Assembly: GCF_947488185.1 (NCBI RefSeq)
Contig: NZ_CANKYM010000001.1
Location: 372,001 to 436,000 of the forward strand
Length of the DNA stretch: 64,000 bases
Direction of reading: 5' to 3'
From: an uncultured Roseobacter sp.
GTDB taxonomy: Bacteria; Pseudomonadota; Alphaproteobacteria; Rhodobacterales; Rhodobacteraceae
Position 1 is the first letter of the stretch; every line of letters starts with the position of its first letter. The position numbers and the translations under genes are program-made. The notes under the pieces are model-generated. The model did no database searches. It saw only the letters and a list, made by a program, of their open reading frames with translations, and had not been told where the DNA came from. Below, piece after piece: positions 17,905 to 26,924 of this stretch.

Positions 17905-18960
17905 TCATCTGTCCGCAGCGTTCCCACAGATCGGACACTCCGGGCGGCGCGCAATCGAAATCGTGCGGCTTTCCCCGTAAAGCGCATCATAGATCACCAT
18001 CTGCCCCCGCAGGACGGTGCCCGCCCCGGTGATCAGTTTGATGGCCTCAGAAGCCATCATCGCCCCAATCACGCCGGGCAAGGGGCTCAACACGCCCGCC
18101 TCGGCACAAGAGGGCGCAAGTTCCGGCGCAGGGGCTTGCGGGAAAATACACTGGTAGCAGGGCGCGTCCTGCGCGGGGTCAAAGATGCTCAACTGCCCTT
18201 CCCATTGGCTCAGCGCTCCGGAAATCAGTGGCATTTTCTGCGCCACTGCCACCCGGTTGGCCAGGTACCTGGTGTCGAAGTTGTCGGTGCCGTCCAGCAC
18301 CAGATCATAGTCGGCAAAGAGATCGGCCGCGATCTCTTCGGTCAGACGGCGGTGGTAGGGGCGCACGATCACATACGGGTTCTGTGCGGTCATCTCCGCC
18401 TGCGCGGAAAACACCTTGGGCGTCCCAATGGCCGCATCCTTGTGAATGACCTGCCGCTGAAGATTTGCGTTCTCCACCGCGTCATCGTCGATCACGCCAA
18501 TGGAGCCGACACCCGCAGCCGCCAGATACTGCAGGGCCGGGGCACCAAGCCCGCCCGCGCCGATCACCAGCACCTTCGCCTCTTTCAGCCGCTTCTGACC
18601 AGGCCCGCCAATTTCACGGAGCACGATATGGCGGGCGTAGCGGTTCAGTTCCGCCTCGCTAAATCCCGGTTTCGGGGCCGCCTCCATATCGGGTGCCTGC
18701 GTAACTTCTGCCCGGCGGCGCAGCGCCAGCAGGATACGGCGATACGCGAAAACCAGAACGGCAAACCCACCCAAGATGAGCCAGAGAGCAGCACTTTCTC
18801 CCGTCGCCATGCGCAACGGACTGCCGTCTGGCAAGGTCAGATGAATGATCAGGACACCAACGTAAAGTGCCCCGATCATCGTCAGCCGGGTCGTACGCGG
18901 TGCGCCCATCGCGCCGCCGATCCCCCAGAGCGCTGCCGCCATTGCAAGAACCAGCAGCAT
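17905..18960 (-). CDS. membrane-anchored HesA/MoeB/ThiF family E1-like adenylyltransferase
   Basis: 351 residues. The C-terminal 250 residues are a canonical E1-like domain: RYARHIVLREIGGPGQ, the ATP loop GAGGLG at 134-139, DDDAVENANLQRQ, and LDGTDNFDTRY. The zinc cysteines Cys268, Cys271, Cys342 and Cys345 are all present, and CAEAGVLSPLPGV holds the conserved Cys285. This domain adenylates the C-terminus of MoaD or ThiS type sulfur carriers. Unlike E. coli MoeB, about 95 extra N-terminal residues contain three hydrophobic segments (about 1-20, 26-43, 57-76), so the enzyme is probably tethered to the inner membrane. It starts at the last base of the dut stop codon (TGATG). Confidence 0.88.
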   Translation of the reverse strand: MLLVLAMAAALWGIGGAMGAPRTTRLTMIGALYVGVLIIHLTLPDGSPLRMATGESAALWLILGGFAVLVFAYRRILLALRRRAEVTQAPDMEAAPKPGFSEAELNRYARHIVLREIGGPGQKRLKEAKVLVIGAGGLGAPALQYLAAAGVGSIGVIDDDAVENANLQRQVIHKDAAIGTPKVFSAQAEMTAQNPYVIVRPYHRRLTEEIAADLFADYDLVLDGTDNFDTRYLANRVAVAQKMPLISGALSQWEGQLSIFDPAQDAPCYQCIFPQAPAPELAPSCAEAGVLSPLPGVIGAMMASEAIKLITGAGTVLRGQMVIYDALYGESRTISIARRPECPICGNAADR

Positions 18961-19412
18961 CAGTGCCCTCCTGTCGACCCAAAGCCGCCCGCGCCCCGCG
19001 CGGTTTCGCTGAGCGTCTCAGTGCGGGCAAAACGCGCCTGCACAACCGGGGCCACCACAAGCTGGGCGATGCGCATGCCGTGCGTGACCAGAAAAGGCTG
19101 TTCTCCCGCGTTCAGAACGATGATGCCCACCGGGCCACGGTAGTCGCTGTCGATGGTGCCTGGGCTGTTGACCAGCATCAGCCCGTGTTTCAGCGCAAGC
19201 CCGGATCGCGGGCGCACCTGCACCTCGAAACCGTGCGGGATTTCCATGGACAGGCCCGTTGGGATCAGAACGCGGGCACCGGGTGTGATTTCGATCTCCC
19301 CGTCTGGCAGGTTCGCCCGAATGTCCGCGCCCGCGGCACCTGTCGTTTCATATGACGGCAGGGGCACGGTGGTGTCCGCGCCTTCGCCATAGGTCACTTT
19401 CACCTGAACCAT
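18960..19412 (-). CDS. dut: deoxyuridine 5'-triphosphate nucleotidohydrolase
   Basis: 150 residues with all five dUTPase motifs in order: AGADIRA at 27-33, RPRSGLALK at 67-75, GTIDSDYRG at 85-93, RIAQLV at 114-119 and the P-loop-like RGAGGFGSTG at 139-148. The trimeric enzyme hydrolyses dUTP to dUMP, keeping uracil out of DNA. The ATG at 19412 gives standard length; an upstream in-frame start at 19454 would overlap coaBC. The pairing with coaBC is common in proteobacteria. Confidence 0.96.
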   Translation of the reverse strand: MVQVKVTYGEGADTTVPLPSYETTGAAGADIRANLPDGEIEITPGARVLIPTGLSMEIPHGFEVQVRPRSGLALKHGLMLVNSPGTIDSDYRGPVGIIVLNAGEQPFLVTHGMRIAQLVVAPVVQARFARTETLSETARGAGGFGSTGGH

Positions 19413-19434
19413 ATCAACGGCTTCCGTCACGAAC

Positions 19435-20628
19435 TCAGCCCAACGCCGCTGCAATGCGCTCTGCCAGACGGCGCGCCACGTCAGATTTACTCAAGGTGGG
19501 CCAGCTCTCCGTGCCACTGTCATCGATGATCACAACCGTATTCTCCGCGCCCCCCATCACGCCGCTGGCCTCGGAGACGTCATTGGCCACGATCCAGTCA
19601 CAGCCCTTGCGCGCTCGTTTGGCTGTCGCATTCTCCACCACGTCATCTGTTTCCGCGGCAAAGCCGATCACCAATCCGGGGCGCCCTTTCTTCATCTGGG
19701 CCACCTGCCGCAGAATGTCCGGGTTCTCTGCAAACTCAAGGCGCGGCAAGCCGTCCTTGCTCTTCTTCAGCTTGCGGGTGCTGGCCCCATCCACCCGCCA
19801 ATCCGCCACAGCGGCCGCAAAAACTGCCGCATCCGCAGGCAGGGCGGCTTCCACGGCGGCCTGCATTTCCCGTGCCGTCTGCACGCGGATGACCTCGACG
19901 CCACCCGGTGGCGGCACATCCGCCGGTCCGGTCACGAAAACCACCTGCGCGCCTTGCGCCGCAAGCGCGCGGGCAATCGCCGTCCCCTGTGCGCCGGAGG
20001 AGCGGTTGGCGATATAGCGCACCGGGTCAATCGGCTCATGCGTCGGGCCTGATGTCACGATCAGCCTCTTGCCCGACAGCGGGCCATTCGCGACACGCGC
20101 CTCTATCGCCGCCACGATCTCCAGAGGCTCCGCCATACGGCCGGGGCCAAACTCACCACAGGCCATGTCGCCGTCATTGGGCCCGACAACGGACACACCG
20201 TCCTGTAACAGGGTCGTCAGGTTGCGCTGGGTCGCGGGATGCTGCCACATGCGTACGTTCATCGCAGGCGCCACAAGCACCGGCGTGTCGGTGGCCAAAA
20301 GCACTGTGCTGGCCAGATCATTTGCCAGACCACCGGCCATCTTGGCCATGAGGTCAGCGGTTGCTGGGGCCACGACCACCAGATCAGCAACCCGGCTGAG
20401 CTGGATATGCCCCATCTCTGCCTCGTCCGTCAGATCGAAGAGATCGCGGTAAACCTTCTGCCCCGCCAGCGCGGAAACAGAGAGCGGCGTGACAAATTCT
20501 TCCCCCGCCTTGGTCAGCACCGGCGTAACGGTTGCGCCCCGCTCACGCAGCCTGCGGATCAGGTCCAGCGATTTGAAAGCCGCTATGCCGCCGCCAATGA
20601 TCAGAAGAATGCGTTTTCCGGCCAGCAT
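19435..20628 (-). CDS. coaBC: bifunctional phosphopantothenoylcysteine decarboxylase / phosphopantothenate-cysteine ligase
   Basis: 397 residues, the normal Dfp/CoaBC length. It converts 4'-phosphopantothenate and cysteine to 4'-phosphopantetheine in CoA synthesis. The N-terminal FMN-dependent CoaC part has GGGIAAFKS, the catalytic histidine in MGHIQLSR, and the substrate-binding PAMNVRMW motif. The C-terminal CoaB part has TSGPTHEPIDPVRYI, AAAVADW and KLKKSKDG. The ATG at 20628 directly precedes the first Rossmann strand; a start 12 codons earlier is possible but less typical. Confidence 0.96.
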   Translation of the reverse strand: MLAGKRILLIIGGGIAAFKSLDLIRRLRERGATVTPVLTKAGEEFVTPLSVSALAGQKVYRDLFDLTDEAEMGHIQLSRVADLVVVAPATADLMAKMAGGLANDLASTVLLATDTPVLVAPAMNVRMWQHPATQRNLTTLLQDGVSVVGPNDGDMACGEFGPGRMAEPLEIVAAIEARVANGPLSGKRLIVTSGPTHEPIDPVRYIANRSSGAQGTAIARALAAQGAQVVFVTGPADVPPPGGVEVIRVQTAREMQAAVEAALPADAAVFAAAVADWRVDGASTRKLKKSKDGLPRLEFAENPDILRQVAQMKKGRPGLVIGFAAETDDVVENATAKRARKGCDWIVANDVSEASGVMGGAENTVVIIDDSGTESWPTLSKSDVARRLAERIAAALG

Positions 20629-20699
20629 GATGCGCCCTTTCCGGGTGGAATTCTTTCCGACCATATGCCGCGTATGACGCGACCGCCAGCCCCCGCGGA

Positions 20700-21515
20700 T
20701 CAGTTAAAGGCATCGCAGGGGTCGCCCCGATCCACGCCCGGGCCATCCGCCGTTGCGTCGAATTGACCTAGCGGGACCGAACCCTCCTCACCCTGCGCCA
20801 GAGAAAACACCGCGAGATCGGGTGCGGCATGACGCAGGTAGACCGGCGCGCCCCAATCCGCGCGCGCATGCCCGTTGCCGGTGATGACGACGACAGGTCC
20901 GCCCGCGCGCTCATAAGCCTCGAGTGCGGCCAGCGCCAGCGCCGCATCCCGCAGCCGCTGTACGGACACCATCATTGGCAGCAGGTTCTTGGGCAACGCA
21001 TCGCAATGCGCCTCTGCCTGCAGGGTTTCCCGACGCGCCTGCTGATCCGCCTCAAGCGGTCGATCAAGTCCAAACCGTGCCGCGTCCGCTGCGCCGAAAA
21101 CCTGCGTCACCTCCTGCTGCATCAGCCCACGCACCTGATCGCGTGGGACCGCCGCACCGTAAATCACCGCCTCAGGCGCGGCATCAAAGATCGGAAAATA
21201 CATCGCAAAGTCAGGCCAGCCGCTCTCCTCCCATTGCAACGCACGGTTCAGGGTTTCTTCGGAGGTGCGATTGTCATCCGTCACTAAAGCCGCCTGCGCG
21301 GGTCTGAGCATTTCAAAAACTACCGCTTTGGGAGCAAGCGCTTCGACCCACGCGGCCTGCAGCGCATGATGGGCCGGGTTGTCATGCTGTTCCCCGATGA
21401 ACACGACATCGGCAACCTTTGCTGCCGGGGGTGGTACCACGTCTGCAGACGCGAAAGGAGCGGCCAAACCGACCGCCCCCGAGAATATGATTTTTGAGAG
21501 TTTTCGCCAGATCAC
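20700..21515 (-). CDS. ChaN family haem-binding/TraB-fold protein, exported
   Basis: 271 residues with an N-terminal signal-like sequence ending near ASADVV at about residue 25. I see no lipobox, so it is probably periplasmic. The ChaN signature GEQHDNPAHHALQ is present, followed by VFEMLRPAQ and the closing VITGNGHARADWGAPVYL, which belong to the haem-binding uptake protein/TIKI-like fold. ChaN-type proteins have been linked to iron or haem uptake. Its ATG overlaps the rpoH stop (ATGA), so it is translationally coupled to the heat-shock/oxidative sigma factor. Confidence 0.85.
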   Translation of the reverse strand: MIWRKLSKIIFSGAVGLAAPFASADVVPPPAAKVADVVFIGEQHDNPAHHALQAAWVEALAPKAVVFEMLRPAQAALVTDDNRTSEETLNRALQWEESGWPDFAMYFPIFDAAPEAVIYGAAVPRDQVRGLMQQEVTQVFGAADAARFGLDRPLEADQQARRETLQAEAHCDALPKNLLPMMVSVQRLRDAALALAALEAYERAGGPVVVITGNGHARADWGAPVYLRHAAPDLAVFSLAQGEEGSVPLGQFDATADGPGVDRGDPCDAFN

Positions 21516-22390
21516 ATCAAGAAGTGATGCACTTCGCGTGACTGGTTTTCAAGCGACTTGCGCATTTTACCAAAGGCTGCGGCCTCCAACTGGCGGACGC
21601 GCTCTTTGCTGAGGCTCAACTCCTGTCCGAGGCTTTCGAGCGTACGGGGCTGGTCACGCAGCTTGCGTTCCCGCACGATGAACCGCTCCCGGTCATTGAG
21701 ATCTCCCATGGCTTGCAAGAGCCATTCGCGCAGCTGTTCGGTGTCATGCTGATGCTCGACCGTTTCGGCAGCCTGCGTGCTGTCGTCTTCCAGCGCGTCA
21801 ATCCATTCACGCCCCTCGTCCTCGGTCGACTGGGTGGCGTTCAGCGAATAATCCGAGCCCGAAAGACGCCCCTCCATCATCTCGACGTCGTGCAACGGCA
21901 CGCCAATCTCAGTCGAGATCATCTGGCGCAGCTGGTGCCGGTCCAGAACCTCGCCCGCCGCAGCGCTCTCACGCTCCAGCCTCGCCTGGACGCGACGCAT
22001 GTTGAAGAACAACGATTTTTGCGAAGAGGTCGACCCCGTCCGCACCATCGACCAGTTGCGCATCACGTAGTCCTGGATAGATGCCTTGATCCACCACACG
22101 GCATAGGTCGAAAAGCGCACGCCTCTGTCGGGGTCGAACTTATCAGCCGCTTTCATCAGCCCCAGACCTGCTTCCTGAATCAGGTCGTTCATGGGCGCGC
22201 CATAGCGTTTGAACTTGGACGCCATGGAAATAGCGAGGCGCATGTAGGCTGTAATCAACCGGTGCAGAGATTTCTCACATCGCTCATCGCGCCAGGCATA
22301 GGCGAGACGCAACTCCGTCTCCGCGTCCAAAAGTTCCGCCTTCATCGCTGTTCGAGACAGTGACATATCTCTTGCAGTATCCAAAGCCAT
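21512..22390 (-). CDS. rpoH: RNA polymerase sigma factor RpoH, RpoHII type
   Basis: 292 residues of the sigma-70 group 3 heat-shock type. Region 2 contains LIQEAGLGLMKAADKFDP and FSTYAVWWIKASIQDYVMRN. The RpoH box is QKSLFFNMR at 124-132, specific to sigma-32 factors. Region 4 ends with the helix-turn-helix LGQELSLSKERVRQLEAAAFGKMR. The divergence of the RpoH box and ends suggests the RpoHII paralogue, which in Rhodobacter works downstream of the RpoE-ChrR singlet-oxygen response. That assignment is inference. It leads a minus-strand run rpoH-chaN-coaBC-dut. Confidence 0.92.
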   Translation of the reverse strand: MALDTARDMSLSRTAMKAELLDAETELRLAYAWRDERCEKSLHRLITAYMRLAISMASKFKRYGAPMNDLIQEAGLGLMKAADKFDPDRGVRFSTYAVWWIKASIQDYVMRNWSMVRTGSTSSQKSLFFNMRRVQARLERESAAAGEVLDRHQLRQMISTEIGVPLHDVEMMEGRLSGSDYSLNATQSTEDEGREWIDALEDDSTQAAETVEHQHDTEQLREWLLQAMGDLNDRERFIVRERKLRDQPRTLESLGQELSLSKERVRQLEAAAFGKMRKSLENQSREVHHFLM

Positions 22391-22487
22391 AGCGACATCT
22401 CCCAGTCAGATGAAGCACACCTTGCCGTGCACAGTTGATATAGATACGCACCATACACCCGATTGGTTCACCGCAAAGGTTGATAAA

Positions 22488-23009
22488 ATGTTGCCAAAAT
22501 TGACCTTCGTGCTAGGTGGCGCCGCGTCCGGGAAATCGCTTTGGGCCGAAAACCTTTTGTTAAGCAGTCATTTAGCTCCTGTTTACCTTGCCACCTCGCG
22601 TGTCTTTGATGACGAAATAAAAATGCGCGTCGAGGTCCATAAATCGCGCAGAAGTGACCGGTGGGTGAATTTTGAGGCACAATTAGAACTAGGGCCCGTT
22701 CTGAGGGAGCTGGAATCGGGTCAGGGCGTGCTTATCGACTGTGTCACGATGTGGTTGAGCAACCACATGCTGGATGAAAATGACATCGATGCCGCACAGA
22801 GGCGGTTGCTGTCGGACCTCAAATCCTGTGATGCGCCCTGCGTGGTTGTCTCCAACGAGGTGGGGCACGGAATTGTCCCCGAAAACGCGCTCGCCCGGCG
22901 GTTTCGCGAGGCTCAGGGCAGGTTGAACATCGCGCTCGCTGCGCAAGCTGATCTGGTGGTCTTTGTGACGGCTGGCCTGCCCACGGTATTGAAAGGGCAA
23001 CTGCCATGA
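22488..23009 (+). CDS. cobU: adenosylcobinamide kinase / adenosylcobinamide-phosphate guanylyltransferase
   Basis: 173 residues from the ATG at 22488, which begins MLPKLTFVLGGAASGKS. The P-loop GGAASGKS, the LIDCVTMWLSN motif and VSNEVGHGIVPENALARRFRE are the CobU/CobP signatures. The enzyme phosphorylates adenosylcobinamide and then makes AdoCbi-GDP in late cobalamin assembly and salvage. An in-frame ATG at 22410 would add 26 residues and overlap the rpoH promoter region, so it is less likely. It is coupled to the next gene by a four-base overlap. Confidence 0.94.
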   Translation: MLPKLTFVLGGAASGKSLWAENLLLSSHLAPVYLATSRVFDDEIKMRVEVHKSRRSDRWVNFEAQLELGPVLRELESGQGVLIDCVTMWLSNHMLDENDIDAAQRRLLSDLKSCDAPCVVVSNEVGHGIVPENALARRFREAQGRLNIALAAQADLVVFVTAGLPTVLKGQLP

Positions 23010-23587
23010 CGGTCTGGCATTGGGTGCGACACGGACCGACACATGAAAAAGCGTTTGTAGGGTGGCGCGATGTGCCCGCCGATCTGTCGGACAAAACGCG
23101 CATCAATCGGTTGCAAAACCACTTGCCACAGGAGGCGCTTTTGGTTTCATCCGATCTGATCCGCGCCTCTGCAACAGCGGACGCAGTTCAGCGACCGTCA
23201 CACCGTCGGCTGCCCAGCGAGCCCGAGTTGCGGGAGTTCAACTTCGGCGTGTGGGACGGGATGCATTTCAGCCAGGTGGCGGAAGAGCACCCGGCGCTCA
23301 GCCGCGCCTATTGGGAAACACCCGGTGACGTGAAGCCGCCGGAAGGCGAGAGCTGGAACATGGCGGCGGCCCGCGTGAACGCCCGTGTGGACGCACTCAA
23401 CGCCGCCCATCCCGATGCGGAGATCATCGCAGTGGCTCATATCGGCGTGATCCTCACGCAGGTGCAACGCGGTCTGGGGGTCACGCCCTACAAGGCGCTG
23501 TCCCATGAGATCGACAACCTTTCCTGCACGCGCATCGTCTGGTCAGGCGGAACGCCGACGGTAAGCCAGATCAATCACTGTCCGTGA
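23006..23587 (+). CDS. histidine phosphatase family protein (possible alpha-ribazole phosphatase)
   Basis: 193 residues with the phosphoglycerate-mutase-type motif VRHGPT at the N-terminus, a glutamate in ELREFNFGVWDG, and the second catalytic histidine in VAHIGVIL. Its ATG overlaps the cobU stop, so a role in cobalamin lower-ligand dephosphorylation (CobC-like) is plausible. The sequence alone does not separate CobC from other members of this superfamily. Confidence 0.82.
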   Translation: MTVWHWVRHGPTHEKAFVGWRDVPADLSDKTRINRLQNHLPQEALLVSSDLIRASATADAVQRPSHRRLPSEPELREFNFGVWDGMHFSQVAEEHPALSRAYWETPGDVKPPEGESWNMAAARVNARVDALNAAHPDAEIIAVAHIGVILTQVQRGLGVTPYKALSHEIDNLSCTRIVWSGGTPTVSQINHCP

Positions 23588-23611
23588 TCCTGCACGCCAC
23601 AAGAGTTCGTT

Positions 23612-23639
23612 TGATCCTGGCACTGCCGAACAGATAACG
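23612..23639 (+). promoter_or_regulatory. weak RpoE-like promoter candidate before the GST gene
   Basis: TGATCC at 23612-23617 and TAACG at 23635-23639 are separated by 17 bases in the short gap before the GST gene. Rhodobacter RpoE promoters are built from TGATCC and a TAA-containing -10 with similar spacing. TGATCC occurs often in this GC-rich DNA, so the evidence is weak. Confidence 0.2.
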
Positions 23640-23647
23640 TCATCACC

Positions 23648-24328
23648 ATGACCTACGACTTGTATATCGGCGATCGCACCTTCTCCAGCTGGTCCCTCAG
23701 GGGTTGGCTGATGATGGAAAAATTTGGCCTGTCTTACCGGACCCATCTGGTGGGGCTTTACAGCGGCACGATGGCGTCGGACCTTGCGCCGCTGTCACCG
23801 GCGCGGCTGGTGCCGGTGCTCCAGACGCCGGATGGCGATATCATCGGCGAGACACTCGCGATGGCCGAAACGCTGGCGGAACGGCACCCAGAGGCCGGAT
23901 TCTGGCCAGCTGAGGCGCATCTGCGGGCCCGCGCGCGCTGGATCAGCGCGGAGATGGCGTCGGGCTTTGCGGCCCTGCGTGACGCCTGTCCAATGCAGCT
24001 GCAGCATGTCAACAAAGGCTTTGAAGCCTCGGACGCCGTGATGGCCGATCTGGACCGCCTTGAAGATATCTGGTCCGCTGCCCGTGCGCTGTCGGGGGCA
24101 AAAGACGGATGGCTGATGGGCGACTATTGCCTCGCGGATGTATTCTACGCCCCTGTTGCCGCGCGGATCATCGGCTATGACCTGCCGGTCTCCCAGGCCA
24201 GCCGCGCCTATTGCATGAAAGTGATCGACGATCCTGCCTTCAAGACCTGGCGCGCCGACGGGTTGAAGACCAGATACGATCCGTTTCCCTACCCGATGGG
24301 TGTGCCTTTGGCGGACTGGCCCGTGTGA
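23648..24328 (+). CDS. glutathione S-transferase family protein
   Basis: 226 residues. The thioredoxin-like N-domain starts YDLYIGDRTFSSWSLRGWLMMEKFG, with the SxWS catalytic serine region, and contains VPVLQTPDGDIIGETLAMAETLAERHP (the G-site proline and the ES-type motif). The C-domain is helical and includes GDYCLADVFYAPVAARI. It probably conjugates glutathione or reduces peroxides; the class and substrate are not clear. Cytoplasmic and monocistronic. Confidence 0.9.
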   Translation: MTYDLYIGDRTFSSWSLRGWLMMEKFGLSYRTHLVGLYSGTMASDLAPLSPARLVPVLQTPDGDIIGETLAMAETLAERHPEAGFWPAEAHLRARARWISAEMASGFAALRDACPMQLQHVNKGFEASDAVMADLDRLEDIWSAARALSGAKDGWLMGDYCLADVFYAPVAARIIGYDLPVSQASRAYCMKVIDDPAFKTWRADGLKTRYDPFPYPMGVPLADWPV

Positions 24329-24346
24329 CCGGGGCCACCGCACACA

Positions 24347-24361
24347 TTAACCTTTCGTAAA
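24347..24361 (+). promoter_or_regulatory. CtrA-like site upstream of comM
   Basis: TTAA at 24347-24350 and TAAA at 24358-24361 with exactly seven bases between; the CtrA consensus is TTAA-N7-TTAA. One base differs. The site lies 45 bases before the comM start. Confidence 0.35.
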
Positions 24362-24405
24362 CACCCCTCACGTACCGATTAACCACGTCGGAATGGAGGG
24401 GTGGT

Positions 24406-25920
24406 TTGGTCTCGGTGGCACATTCGGTTGCGTTTCGCGGGGTGGAAGCATGCCTTGTCGAAGTGCAATGTTCGCTCGCACCCGGTTTGCCGGGGTTCAG
24501 CATCGTCGGCCTGCCTGACAAGGCTGTTTCCGAAGCCAAAGAGCGCGTGCGTGCCGCTCTCTCCTGCATGGCGATCGCCTTTCCATCGAAGAAAGTCACC
24601 ATCAACCTAAGCCCGGCGGATTTGCCGAAAGAAGGCAGCCATTTCGACCTGCCGATTGCTGTCTCGCTGCTCGCAGCGCTTGAGATCATCCCGCGTGACA
24701 TCACGCAATCCGTCGTGGCCTTGGGGGAATTATCGCTGGACGGCAAGATCGTGCCCGTTACTGGTGCATTGCCCGCCGCCATGACGGCCGCCGCCGAAGG
24801 GTTCGGCCTGCTTTGTCCCGAAGAGTGCGGAAAAGAGGCCGCGTGGGTCAGCGACGCCAGGGTGATTGCTGCAAAGTCGCTCGGCGATGTGGTGCGTCAT
24901 TTCACCGGACAGGTGCCGATTGCGCAAGCTCAACCGGGGGAAGTCGCAGCTTCTGCGCTGACCAAAGACCTGTCGGAAGTCAAAGGGCAGGAGCGCGCCA
25001 AACGCGCGTTGGAAATTGCCGCCGCCGGGCACCACCACCTGATCTTCATCGGCACACCGGGATCCGGAAAATCCATGCTGGCACAGCGCCTGCCCGGCAT
25101 CCTGCCCCCGATGACAGCGCTGGAAGCGCTGGAAACTTCGATGATCCATTCTGTTGCCGGTCTGCTGGACGAAGGCGGCATCACCCGCGACCGGCCCTTT
25201 CGCGATCCGCATCACACCTCCTCCATGGCATCGATCATCGGAGGTGGACGCCTGGCGAAGCCGGGTGAAGTGTCGCTGGCCCACAACGGGGTGCTCTTCA
25301 TGGATGAGTTTCCCGAATACCAGCGAAACGTCCTTGAAACACTGCGCCAGCCGATTGAGACCGGTGAGGTCATGATCTCGCGCGCTAATGCACATGTCAG
25401 GTATCCCTGTCGCTTCATGCTGGTTGCAGCGGCAAACCCCTGCAAGTGTGGCTATCTATCCGACCCGGAACGCGCCTGCGCCCGTGTCCCGCAGTGCGGA
25501 GAGGATTATCTCGGGCGCATTTCCGGCCCGCTGATGGACCGGTTCGATCTGCGTGTCGATGTGCCCCCTGTCGCCTATACGGACCTGGACCTGCCCGCCA
25601 ATGGCGAAAAGTCCAGCACCGTCGCCGCACGGGTCGCAGCGGCTCAGGCGGTGCAACAGGCCCGGTTTGGCGACAGGCCGGACATGCGCTCAAATGCCGA
25701 TGCCGCAGGCGAGGCTCTGGAAGAAATCGCGACACCCGACGCGGAGGGCCGCGATCTGCTGCTGCGTGCAGCGGAGCGGTTCAGACTGTCGGCCCGCGGA
25801 TACCACCGGGTCATGCGCGTCGCGCGTACCATCGCCGATCTGGAAGGAGCCGACACCGTGCAACGCCCGCATATCGCAGAAGCCATCAGCTTCCGGCTCG
25901 TGAGTCCTGCCGACGCCTAG
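24406..25920 (+). CDS. comM: YifB/ComM family Mg-chelatase-like AAA+ helicase
   Basis: 504 residues, the normal family length. The N-terminal lobe begins [20 protein letters not shown] and contains [24 protein letters not shown]. The AAA+ module has Walker A GTPGSGKS at 216-223, [20 protein letters not shown], and Walker B ending [13 protein letters not shown] cysteine cluster, [19 protein letters not shown], is also typical. ComM drives branch migration that extends donor DNA during natural transformation. The TTG start at 24406 is preceded by GGAGGGG and matches family N-termini. Its stop shares CTAG with the gshB stop on the opposite strand. Confidence 0.95.
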   Translation: MVSVAHSVAFRGVEACLVEVQCSLAPGLPGFSIVGLPDKAVSEAKERVRAALSCMAIAFPSKKVTINLSPADLPKEGSHFDLPIAVSLLAALEIIPRDITQSVVALGELSLDGKIVPVTGALPAAMTAAAEGFGLLCPEECGKEAAWVSDARVIAAKSLGDVVRHFTGQVPIAQAQPGEVAASALTKDLSEVKGQERAKRALEIAAAGHHHLIFIGTPGSGKSMLAQRLPGILPPMTALEALETSMIHSVAGLLDEGGITRDRPFRDPHHTSSMASIIGGGRLAKPGEVSLAHNGVLFMDEFPEYQRNVLETLRQPIETGEVMISRANAHVRYPCRFMLVAAANPCKCGYLSDPERACARVPQCGEDYLGRISGPLMDRFDLRVDVPPVAYTDLDLPANGEKSSTVAARVAAAQAVQQARFGDRPDMRSNADAAGEALEEIATPDAEGRDLLLRAAERFRLSARGYHRVMRVARTIADLEGADTVQRPHIAEAISFRLVSPADA

Positions 25921-26852
25921 GCCCGACGCGCCTCGATGGCATCCCAAATCTTTGCGGCAATGTTGACACCATCAAATCGCTCCAACTCCTGAATGCCGGT
26001 GGGCGAGGTGACGTTAATCTCGGTCAGATAATCCCCGATGACGTCAATCCCGACAAATATCTGACCCTTTTCTTTCAGCAACGGCCCGATGGCCGCGCAG
26101 ATCTCCTGATCGCGCGCCGTCAGCCCGATCTTTTCAGGCCGCCCGCCCACATGCATGTTGGAGCGGGTCTCCCCCGCTGCAGGCACCCGGTTGATGGCAC
26201 CGACCGGCTCACCGTCCACGAGGATCACCCGCTTGTCGCCCTTCGACACCGCCGGCAGGAATTTCTGCACGATCAGCGGCTCGCGCGAGAACCCGGTGAA
26301 CAGCTCATAGAGCGATGACAGGTTACGGTCGTTCGCATCCAGGCGGAAAACACCCGCCCCCCCATTCCCGTAAAGCGGCTTAAGGATGATATCGCCGTGC
26401 TTTTCCTTGAAGGCCTTGATCGTCGTCAGATCGCGCGCGATGCTTGTTGGCGGCGTCAGATCGGGAAAGTCGAGCACCAACAGTTTTTCAGGATAGTTGC
26501 GCACCCAGAACGGGTCATTCACCACCAGAACCTCCGGCGTCAGCCGGTCCAGCAAATGGGTGGAGGTGATGTAGTGCATGTCAAAGGGCGGGTCCTGTCG
26601 CAGCCAGATCACATCGAACCCCGCCAGATCCACTTCACGGGCATGCCCCAGTTGCGCGTGCTCTCCCTGCACCCGCTGCACCCGCAGATCATGGCCGCGC
26701 GCCGTGATGCGCCCTTCCTGATAGGCGAGATGGTCAGGTGAATAGAAAAACAACTCATGGCCGCGCGCCTGCGCTTCTTCGGCAAGCCGAAAGGAGCTGT
26801 CGGCGTTGATATCCACGTCCCCGATCGGGTCCATCTGAAAGGCGATCTTCAT
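25917..26852 (-). CDS. gshB: glutathione synthase
   Basis: 311 residues, standard length. It ligates glycine to gamma-glutamylcysteine with ATP. The start [21 protein letters not shown] is the family N-terminus. The ATP-grasp domain shows [52 protein letters not shown] and [21 protein letters not shown]. It follows rsmI and yraN on the minus strand. Confidence 0.96.
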   Translation of the reverse strand: MKIAFQMDPIGDVDINADSSFRLAEEAQARGHELFFYSPDHLAYQEGRITARGHDLRVQRVQGEHAQLGHAREVDLAGFDVIWLRQDPPFDMHYITSTHLLDRLTPEVLVVNDPFWVRNYPEKLLVLDFPDLTPPTSIARDLTTIKAFKEKHGDIILKPLYGNGGAGVFRLDANDRNLSSLYELFTGFSREPLIVQKFLPAVSKGDKRVILVDGEPVGAINRVPAAGETRSNMHVGGRPEKIGLTARDQEICAAIGPLLKEKGQIFVGIDVIGDYLTEINVTSPTGIQELERFDGVNIAAKIWDAIEARRA

Positions 26853-26924
26853 GGCGGCTCCTGCATTGCTCGCCCTTAAATGGCGTAGCCGCAGGAAAGG
26901 TTCAATGCCCATGCGGGCAGAAGA

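Noticed and set aside
22442..22470. ECF/RpoE promoter before rpoH as an annotated feature
   Set aside because: TGAACC-N17-GTATCT departs from the known TGATCC/TAA boxes; mentioned only within a finding.
23585..23590. Second TGATCC just after the histidine phosphatase stop
   Set aside because: No -10 at a suitable distance; the hexamer is common in this DNA.
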